Origin: an uncultured bacterium
GTDB taxonomy: Bacteria > Patescibacteriota > Minisyncoccia > Phycocordibacterales > PALSA-1337
Direction: 5' to 3'
NCBI GenBank assembly: GCA_903905325.1
Contig: CAIVGA010000061.1
Span: forward strand, 1-10,541
DNA: 10,541 nucleotides
The position numbers and the translations under genes are program-made. Numbering within the stretch: position 1 is the stretch's first letter; the number at the start of each line of letters is the position of its first letter. The notes below the pieces were generated by a model, which was not told the DNA's origin, did no database searches, and saw only the letters and a list, made by a program, of their open reading frames with translations. Of the stretch, positions 6,184-10,541 are shown piece after piece.

Positions 6184-6249
6184 ATCGACCACCACGAACG
6201 GTATCAAGCCGGTTTTGTCTGTTGTTGATATTAGTGCACGCTTTTCCAT
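6049..6249 (-). pseudogene. purH: purH remnant with internal deletion (66-codon minus-strand ORF)
   Basis: The ORF starts RALISTTDKTGL, the hallmark N-terminus of PurH (AICAR transformylase/IMP cyclohydrolase). It then jumps at about residue 18 to VVVDLADYEDVLFEL...DIRDHFRK, resembling PurH around residues 140-180 (family pattern VVDPxDYxxVLxEL...R). Some 125 codons would be missing in between, and over 300 codons after. The start context is well kept: GAGAGG sits 6 nt before the ATG and a TTGACA box lies upstream. The 3' end runs into the metallopeptidase gene. Catalysis is impossible with this length. It could alternatively be a genuine small protein of unknown role. The PurH assignment is from remembered family patterns, not a search. 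Confidence 0.5.
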
Positions 6250-6290
6250 TTTTTCCTCTCTATTACATTGTTGTTGTACTGTCGTTTAAA

Positions 6291-6321
6291 CTCATACTCC
6301 CTATTTATTAGTACTTGTCAA
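6291..6321 (-). promoter_or_regulatory. Candidate minus-strand promoter of the purH remnant
   Basis: A perfect TTGACA (6321 to 6316) is followed after 19 bp by TATGAG (6296 to 6291), or after 17 bp by AGTATG. It reads towards the purH-like ORF at 6249, whose GAGAGG Shine-Dalgarno (around 6256-6261) supports past or present expression. Confidence 0.45.
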
Positions 6322-6345
6322 TTTGTAGGACGTATATGATATAAT
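6315..6345 (+). promoter_or_regulatory. Promoter of the hemerythrin gene
   Basis: TTGTCA (6315-6320) and a perfect TATAAT (6340-6345) are 19 bp apart. Transcription would begin near 6352, giving a leader of roughly 26 nt made only of A and T apart from its first bases, with no Shine-Dalgarno. The -35 box overlaps the -35 box of the divergent minus-strand promoter. Confidence 0.6.
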
Positions 6346-6377
6346 TGTAGCGATATTAATAATAATATATTAAATAT

Positions 6378-6791
6378 ATGGTTCCACATTTTGATTGGTC
6401 AGAGGATATGTCTGTTGGAAATGATACGATAGATGAACAGCATAAAAAATTACTCGGTCAGATAAACGTGATTATAGACCGTGTTTCTGGCAATGGTGTG
6501 ATCGATGAAAAGGACGTTGTTATCAGTCTGAATTTCTTTTTTGAATATGCCAAACAGCACCTCGCTTATGAAGAAGAATACATGGCAAAAGGTGGCTACC
6601 CAGAGATCGAAGATCATAAGAAAAAGCACGCTGAGTTTTTAAAGAAATATGAAGAAATCAAACAAAGACTGGATACTGGTAATGAATTACCAGACATGCT
6701 CTTGGTCGAGATTGAAAGGTATCTAGGAAGTTGGTGGCTTGGTCATATCGGACATGAAGACAAGAAATATGCCAAGTATTTTGGTCACTAA
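6378..6791 (+). CDS. Bacteriohemerythrin
   Basis: A 137-residue single-domain hemerythrin, a four-helix bundle that binds O2 reversibly at a di-iron centre. All seven expected iron ligands are visible: His22 in DEQHKKLL, His61 and Glu65 in QHLAYEE, His80 and His84 in HKKKH, His123 and Asp128 in WWLGHIGHED. The N-terminal FDWSEDMSVGNDTIDEQH is the standard family start. There is no sensor or signalling domain, so it most likely acts as a cytosolic O2 carrier, store or scavenger, which would suit a fermentative anaerobe meeting oxygen. It is transcribed from its own promoter and ends 3 bp from the convergent flavoprotein gene. Confidence 0.95.
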   Translation: MVPHFDWSEDMSVGNDTIDEQHKKLLGQINVIIDRVSGNGVIDEKDVVISLNFFFEYAKQHLAYEEEYMAKGGYPEIEDHKKKHAEFLKKYEEIKQRLDTGNELPDMLLVEIERYLGSWWLGHIGHEDKKYAKYFGH

Positions 6792-6794
6792 TTA

Positions 6795-8198
6795 TTATTT
6801 TAAAATCGTACTTTCGTTAGCCACACTTACTGCGGAAGTTCCAGCTGCAGTGCCAGCAACCCAACCAGTCGTCCAACAAAGTTGAAGACTATAACCTCCA
6901 GATGGTCTATTGATATCGAGTATGTCACCGATGATGTGCAGATTTGGCACGAGTCGTGAACGCATGTTTTTCCATTCTATTTCTTCGAGGGCAACACCAC
7001 CTGATGCGACAATGGCTTTGTCAGATCCGAGAAGTCCAGTCAGAGTGATACGCATATCCTTCAGAATTTTCACAAGATTGAGGCGCTCTTCACGACTAAT
7101 ACTGTGACAGAAAGTGTCGCCATCTATTCCAGATTTTTCTAGGACCGATGGTATGAGTGGTGCGGGAATAAGAGGTGAAGATATAGATGTGCCAGTTCCG
7201 GATTTTACCGATTCAGATAGAACATTCTTGAACATTTTATTACTTTCTTTCTTGAAAAGTTTAATGAGTGTCTCGTTGAGCATGTCATAAGCAAGTGCAG
7301 GTAAAAGATCGAGTGACAAAATAACTTCACCATATTTGAGAAGCTCGCCGATTTCAGAACTCATATTCAATATTGCTGGACCAGATAGACCAAAGTGAGT
7401 AAAAAGTACTTTGCCTTTTTTTACAGCATTTTTGCCAGGGATTTTTATAATGCCGCCATTTTTTGCATCGTTTTGGAAAAGTGTAATTTTGGCTGTAGGT
7501 AATGAAAATCCAGACAATTGCTTAACCCATGAATCCTTTACTTCCACTGGCACCAAAGCTGCTTGTGGTTGACCGACTTTGTGGCCAATCTTCGTAAGCC
7601 ATGCATAACCGTCGCCAGTTGAACCTGTTTCTGGATGTGAAGTACCACCAGTTGCTAATATAAAATTTCGTCCACGTATAATTTCTCCATCTGCTAATTT
7701 TACCGCATCTATTTGAGCTGGCTTGGTCTGGATGAAACCTGCAACAGCAGCGTTCGATCGCACTGTGATCTTGTGAGTCTTGAGTTGGTTGACGAGTACA
7801 TCCCAAACTGATTGCGCGCTATTACTTTCTGGAAAAACTCTTTTACCTTCTTCTACTTTCGTCGGCATATCGTGGTCGTGAAAGAATTCTAATGTTTCCT
7901 TTACGCTATGCTGAGAAAAAGCTGAAAAAAGAAACTTATCGCTATTCTTGAATTTTGCCAAAAGGGTGCGAATATCGAATTCAGCATTTGTCACATTACA
8001 ACGTCCACCACCAGTGATGAGAAGCTTTTTACCAAGTGTTGAGTTTTTTTCGAGTAGCAAAATACTTACGTCGCGCGAAATTGCACCAATCTCTTTTTGC
8101 TCGCGCGCTACTTCTGCTGCACGTCCAGCTGCCATCATTCCAGCTGGTCCACCACCTATGACGATTATGTCCCAGATTTTTTCCGCACTTTCTTTCAT
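6795..8198 (-). CDS. BaiN/HI0933-family NAD(P)/FAD-dependent oxidoreductase
   Basis: A 467-residue flavoprotein of the HI0933 (TIGR00275) family, often annotated as aminoacetone oxidase or BaiN-like. Features in order: FAD Rossmann loop GGGPAGMMAA (15-24); GKKLLITGGGRCNVTN (56-71), the family signature; ILATGGTSHPETGSTGDG (180-197); FTHFGLSGPAIL (266-277); and the C-terminal FAD-binding GDILDINRPSGGYSLQ (424-439). The segment around 332-358 (Ser/Pro-rich, PLIPAPLIP) looks like a low-complexity linker and makes the protein longer than the usual 400 or so. The true substrate of the family is not settled. The ATG lies 4 bp after the stop of the pseudouridine synthase gene, with AGGA about 10 nt upstream, so the two form an operon. 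Confidence 0.92.
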   Translation of the reverse strand: MKESAEKIWDIIVIGGGPAGMMAAGRAAEVAREQKEIGAISRDVSILLLEKNSTLGKKLLITGGGRCNVTNAEFDIRTLLAKFKNSDKFLFSAFSQHSVKETLEFFHDHDMPTKVEEGKRVFPESNSAQSVWDVLVNQLKTHKITVRSNAAVAGFIQTKPAQIDAVKLADGEIIRGRNFILATGGTSHPETGSTGDGYAWLTKIGHKVGQPQAALVPVEVKDSWVKQLSGFSLPTAKITLFQNDAKNGGIIKIPGKNAVKKGKVLFTHFGLSGPAILNMSSEIGELLKYGEVILSLDLLPALAYDMLNETLIKLFKKESNKMFKNVLSESVKSGTGTSISSPLIPAPLIPSVLEKSGIDGDTFCHSISREERLNLVKILKDMRITLTGLLGSDKAIVASGGVALEEIEWKNMRSRLVPNLHIIGDILDINRPSGGYSLQLCWTTGWVAGTAAGTSAVSVANESTILK

Positions 8199-8202
8199 GT
8201 TT

Positions 8203-9000
8203 TTATAGTCCTAATTTTTTCAAGAAAATATTACGTTCATCGCCATCGATTCTGCGGAAACTATTTGGAGTAAGACTACCAAGTTGAATATTCAAAATTC
8301 CCGTGCGAGTAAGGTTAGTAATTTCTGCACCAAAGAGACTACAAATTTGGCGAATACGATTTTTGGGATCGTCGATACTGACTGTGCAAGCCAAAGGGTT
8401 TTTTATGGTGACATGACATTCGATTTTTGGACCATTTTCAATCGAAACCCCAGCCTCTAGTTTTTCTTTGAAATTTGCACGCAAGGGTTGGATCGTTTCT
8501 ATAAAATATTGTTTTGGATGAGTATGTTTTGGATTTTCCATGCGGTCGATGATACGACGATCATTTGTAAATATAATTAAGCCAGCCGTATCTCTATCCA
8601 AACTTCCGACAGGGAATAATCCTTTTTCCTCCATACCTTTTTCAGTAAAAATTTCTGCAAAACCTTTTACTCCTTTACGTGTGTCTAGAACCGGAATACC
8701 TTTTGGTTTGTTGCAAGCATAGTAAGAATATTCTTGGCCAAATATTCCAGTCATTTTATTTTTACGGACTTCTACAACGTCAGTTTCCAAGACTTTGTCC
8801 CCAAGAACAGCAGAGCGACCATTGATAGTTACAATCCTTTTTGCAATAAGTTCATCTGCACCACGGCGTGTTGAAAAACCTTTGAGCGCAAGGTATTTGT
8901 TGATGCGCATGGGGAATAGAGGGGCATCGACGGCTGGAATTGGCCTATTTAATGGGCTTTTGCGGACCATGGTCTGCTGTTTACGAATCGGTGTTTTCAT
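8203..9000 (-). CDS. RsuA/RluB-family pseudouridine synthase
   Basis: The enzyme isomerises a specific uridine in rRNA to pseudouridine. An S4 RNA-binding domain occupies about 31-75 (MRINKYLALKGFSTRRGADELI). The catalytic domain has GSLDRDTAGLIIFTND (132-147), with Asp135 as the nucleophile of the family's G-x-LDxxTxGLLxxTND motif. The C-terminal RQICSLFGAEITNLTRTGILNIQLGSL is the typical RsuA end. Residues 1-30 are a basic, Pro-rich extension, and Met31 at 8910 would start right at the S4 domain, so the true start is uncertain. No Shine-Dalgarno precedes either. A TAATGT at 9012-9007 would start transcription at the ATG itself. Target (16S or 23S site) cannot be told. The flavoprotein gene follows after 4 bp. 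Confidence 0.92.
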   Translation of the reverse strand: MKTPIRKQQTMVRKSPLNRPIPAVDAPLFPMRINKYLALKGFSTRRGADELIAKRIVTINGRSAVLGDKVLETDVVEVRKNKMTGIFGQEYSYYACNKPKGIPVLDTRKGVKGFAEIFTEKGMEEKGLFPVGSLDRDTAGLIIFTNDRRIIDRMENPKHTHPKQYFIETIQPLRANFKEKLEAGVSIENGPKIECHVTIKNPLACTVSIDDPKNRIRQICSLFGAEITNLTRTGILNIQLGSLTPNSFRRIDGDERNIFLKKLGL

Positions 9001-9035
9001 GGTGTTACATTAGCATTCTTTTCCCACAGATGCTA

Positions 9036-9076
9036 TTAAAATAAAAAACCTTTGTCGCATTATTGCAACGAAGGTT
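9036..9076 (-). terminator. Rho-independent terminator of the ClpP-like gene
   Basis: On the minus strand, a 13-bp imperfect stem (9076-9064 with 9059-9047; one mismatch, one G-T pair) closes an ATAA loop and is followed by TTTTTTATTTT. It lies 28 bp past the stop of the ClpP-like gene and upstream of the pseudouridine synthase, insulating the two. Confidence 0.85.
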
Positions 9077-9103
9077 GTGGGGTTTCTAAAAACAAATTTT
9101 AAA

Positions 9104-9730
9104 TCAATCTGTCTCACAATCGCCAAACAACTTGAAATTTTTGACGATTTTATCAATCATTCTGTGCTTGAGAGCTCCTCTGGCATCATAAGTCATTGAG
9201 AATTTCTCACCAAGGCGACAGATTTCGTAAACTTGTTTTCTGGTCATGCCGAGGCGCTTCATATAAAGTTCTTCAAAGTCGTGTCTGTCGTGAAGCAATC
9301 TTCTCTTTAATTCTGCCAGATCTTTTTTACTGATATCTCCTTCGATTATTGCTTCGATGTTGTGGCGACAAAAATGAGTGAAGAGCATGGCGTTTGGTAA
9401 TGCCATGCGCACGCGACATTTTAGTAAAAGATCGAATGCTGATGATCCTGCACGTCCGATTACCAACCCATCCACGGGTGAACGAAGTGTTTGTATAATG
9501 CCACCAATATCATTTGATGACTTCAGACATCCACCATCACTTCCAATGAGTAATGTGATTGGAGCAATTTTTACAACATCTAAAGCCATAAGTGCTCTAG
9601 CTGCTCCATCGGCCATTTCTGGAGTTATTTCTCCTAGGATTGGTACTAGTCTGCGACCAGCATAAACTTTTCCTAGGACACTATTATCAACTCCTGTTGC
9701 CTCTGTAATTTCTGTGAAGATATCTGACAT
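9104..9730 (-). CDS. ClpP-like serine protease, divergent active site
   Basis: The 208-residue protein has the ClpP/crotonase-like order: RRLVPILGEITPEMAD (26-41), an oxyanion-loop-like GSDGGCLKSSNDI (63-75), GRAGSSAFDLLL (92-103) with Ser96 at the nucleophile position, and PNAMLFTHF (112-120) with His118 at the catalytic His position. The third residue is odd: ClpP's D-R-D-xx-(T/S)-x-xEA segment appears as EKFSMTYDAR (175-184), where the Asp seems replaced. The oxyanion loop reads SDGG instead of SPGG. Residues 128-165 fit the handle helix, although the GDISKKDL stretch is unusual. It may be a weakly active or non-catalytic ClpP paralogue. No Clp ATPase is nearby. It has a strong Shine-Dalgarno (AGGAGA, 9742-9737), its own promoter and its own terminator. 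Confidence 0.8.
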   Translation of the reverse strand: MSDIFTEITEATGVDNSVLGKVYAGRRLVPILGEITPEMADGAARALMALDVVKIAPITLLIGSDGGCLKSSNDIGGIIQTLRSPVDGLVIGRAGSSAFDLLLKCRVRMALPNAMLFTHFCRHNIEAIIEGDISKKDLAELKRRLLHDRHDFEELYMKRLGMTRKQVYEICRLGEKFSMTYDARGALKHRMIDKIVKNFKLFGDCETD

Positions 9731-9736
9731 AAGGCT

Positions 9737-9742
9737 TCTCCT
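9737..9742 (-). promoter_or_regulatory. Strong Shine-Dalgarno of the ClpP-like gene
   Basis: AGGAGA lies 6 nt upstream of the ATG at 9730. It fixes the start codon and stands out because most other genes here have no such site. Confidence 0.8.
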
Positions 9743-9772
9743 ATTTGATTTTTATTGGTGCTATTTATATAG

Positions 9773-9800
9773 ACATTATCACATAAGGGTTATTAATCAA
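9773..9800 (-). promoter_or_regulatory. Promoter of the ClpP-like gene
   Basis: On the minus strand TTGATT (9800-9795) and TAATGT (9778-9773) are 16 bp apart, with TG one base before the -10 (extended -10). Its -35 box lies in the left arm of the inverted repeat shared with the divergent rRNA promoter. Confidence 0.55.
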
Positions 9801-9819
9801 GGCTTTTTAAGCCCCTTGA
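9797..9819. repeat. Inverted repeat between the ClpP-like and 16S rRNA promoters
   Basis: Outer arms TCAAGG (9797-9802) and CCTTGA (9814-9819) enclose inner arms GGCTT (9801-9805) and AAGCC (9809-9813) around TTT. Each outer arm contains part of a -35 box, one per strand. No long T-run follows on either side, so an operator is more likely than a terminator. Confidence 0.6.
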
Positions 9820-9843
9820 CTTCCTAATGCATTACTGTAAACT
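9816..9843 (+). promoter_or_regulatory. Candidate rRNA operon promoter
   Basis: TTGACT (9816-9821) and TAAACT (9838-9843) are 16 bp apart, about 310 nt before the 16S 5' end. It is the best plus-strand match in the gap upstream of 16S. A second promoter nearer the gene cannot be excluded. Confidence 0.45.
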
Positions 9844-10155
9844 GTCCCTTACGTCTCAATAACCCAGCATTAGCTGCCTTATTGGGGCGGTAGTTAAAGA
9901 AGTTCGTTGAAAATGAAATATTAATTGAGAATGTATTAGTAAATTTGCTGTCATTATTCTTAGCGGAATATGACAGTATGTGCAAAGAACCAATATTTCT
10001 AAAAAAATGATTTAAGTCACACATAATTCACTGTGTGACGAAGCTAGGGTAGAACTCCGCTTAAAGAAAAAATAATCAAGATTGAAAATAAATTTCCCGC
10101 AAAGGTCTAACGACCCGCAAGGGTAATCGCGCTTTCTATTTTGTTCCGTTTGCTT
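9844..10155 (+). other. 16S rRNA leader region, no protein gene seen
   Basis: This stretch holds the presumed transcribed leader of the rRNA operon. It contains copy B of the hairpin element (9854-9896), an AT-rich middle, and a small hairpin with a GCAA tetraloop (ACCC-GCAA-GGGT, 10113-10124) shortly before the 16S. A minus-strand open frame at 9824-10024 has low-complexity Asn/Ser/Phe content and no start signal, and I do not regard it as a gene. I could not identify a convincing boxA or tRNA here. Confidence 0.55.
9854..9896 (+). repeat. Copy B of the dispersed hairpin element, in the 16S leader
   Basis: TCTCAATAACCCAGCA precedes a stem of 8 pairs (9871-9878 with 9889-9896, including two G-U pairs) and a 10-nt loop. 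Compared with copy A (3443-3478), TAACCCAGCA, CCTTAT and CGGTAGT are identical, and two stem A-U pairs have become G-U. No T-run follows, so it does not look like a terminator here. Confidence 0.5.

Positions 10156-10541
<386 letters not shown>

Noticed and set aside
7522..7806. Frame-shifted open frame inside the flavoprotein gene
   Set aside because: The flavoprotein frame carries continuous family motifs across the same bases; this frame reads as a shadow rich in Arg, Trp and Cys.
9824..10024. 66-codon minus-strand open frame in the 16S leader
   Set aside because: Low-complexity Asn/Ser/Phe-rich sequence, no recognisable motif or start signal, and it covers the presumed rRNA promoter and hairpin element.
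10080..10155. tRNA-like or CRISPR-like structure from the repeated CCCGCAA motif
   Set aside because: CCCGCAA occurs only twice (about 10096 and 10114), with no cloverleaf and no regular spacing.

Overview
The window looks like a stretch of chromosome from a Patescibacteria (CPR) bacterium, most likely a Parcubacteria-type lineage. The best evidence is the 5' end of a 16S rRNA at the right edge. It has the short V1-V2 region, the GTGGATAAGGCATGCAAGTC segment and the CACC-TACG-GGTG form of helix 14 that I associate with that group. TGA is used as a stop (for example at 498-500 and 4512-4514), so the TGA=Gly code of Absconditabacteria/Gracilibacteria is not in use. Base composition is AT-rich. 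Most genes lack a visible Shine-Dalgarno sequence and follow short A/T-rich leaders, although two minus-strand genes do have one.

Left third (1-3071), an accessory, defence-like region. It opens inside an IS3-family insertion sequence. The right end of that element (about 510) sits directly against an in-frame remnant of an AAA/OLD-like ATPase that retains its ABC-type signature, Walker B and H-loop but has lost its Walker A half, so the IS has apparently split the gene. Next comes a compact two-gene restriction-modification cassette: a beta-class adenine methyltransferase resembling DpnA/M.HinfI, then 1 bp later a PD-(D/E)XK-type protein I cannot assign to a known restriction enzyme.

Middle (3084-6249), a series of small plus-strand genes: a stand-alone NIF3-type domain, a terminator, a RhuM-Fic/Doc fusion, a Nudix hydrolase, a GIY-YIG nuclease-like protein overlapping a zinc-ribbon protein, and a YgjP-like metallopeptidase with an arginine-rich N-terminus. 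The last 44 codons of the metallopeptidase lie antisense to a 66-codon minus-strand ORF. That ORF reads like purH joined across a large internal deletion, so this is probably a deletion scar.

Right part (6291-10541), housekeeping-like genes. A bacteriohemerythrin faces convergently into a minus-strand pair (RsuA-family pseudouridine synthase, then a BaiN/HI0933-type flavoprotein 4 bp after it). A divergent ClpP-like gene follows, with a good Shine-Dalgarno and its own terminator. It is divergent from the rRNA operon, and the two predicted promoters place their -35 boxes on opposite arms of one inverted repeat. A 16S leader of about 310 nt carries a hairpin element that also occurs, in sequence-varied but structure-preserved form, as the terminator near 3462-3487.

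No tRNA, CRISPR array or complete mobile element was seen. The strongest leads are the purH scar, the unassigned restriction nuclease, the ClpP-like protein whose catalytic aspartate seems absent, and the shared hairpin element.
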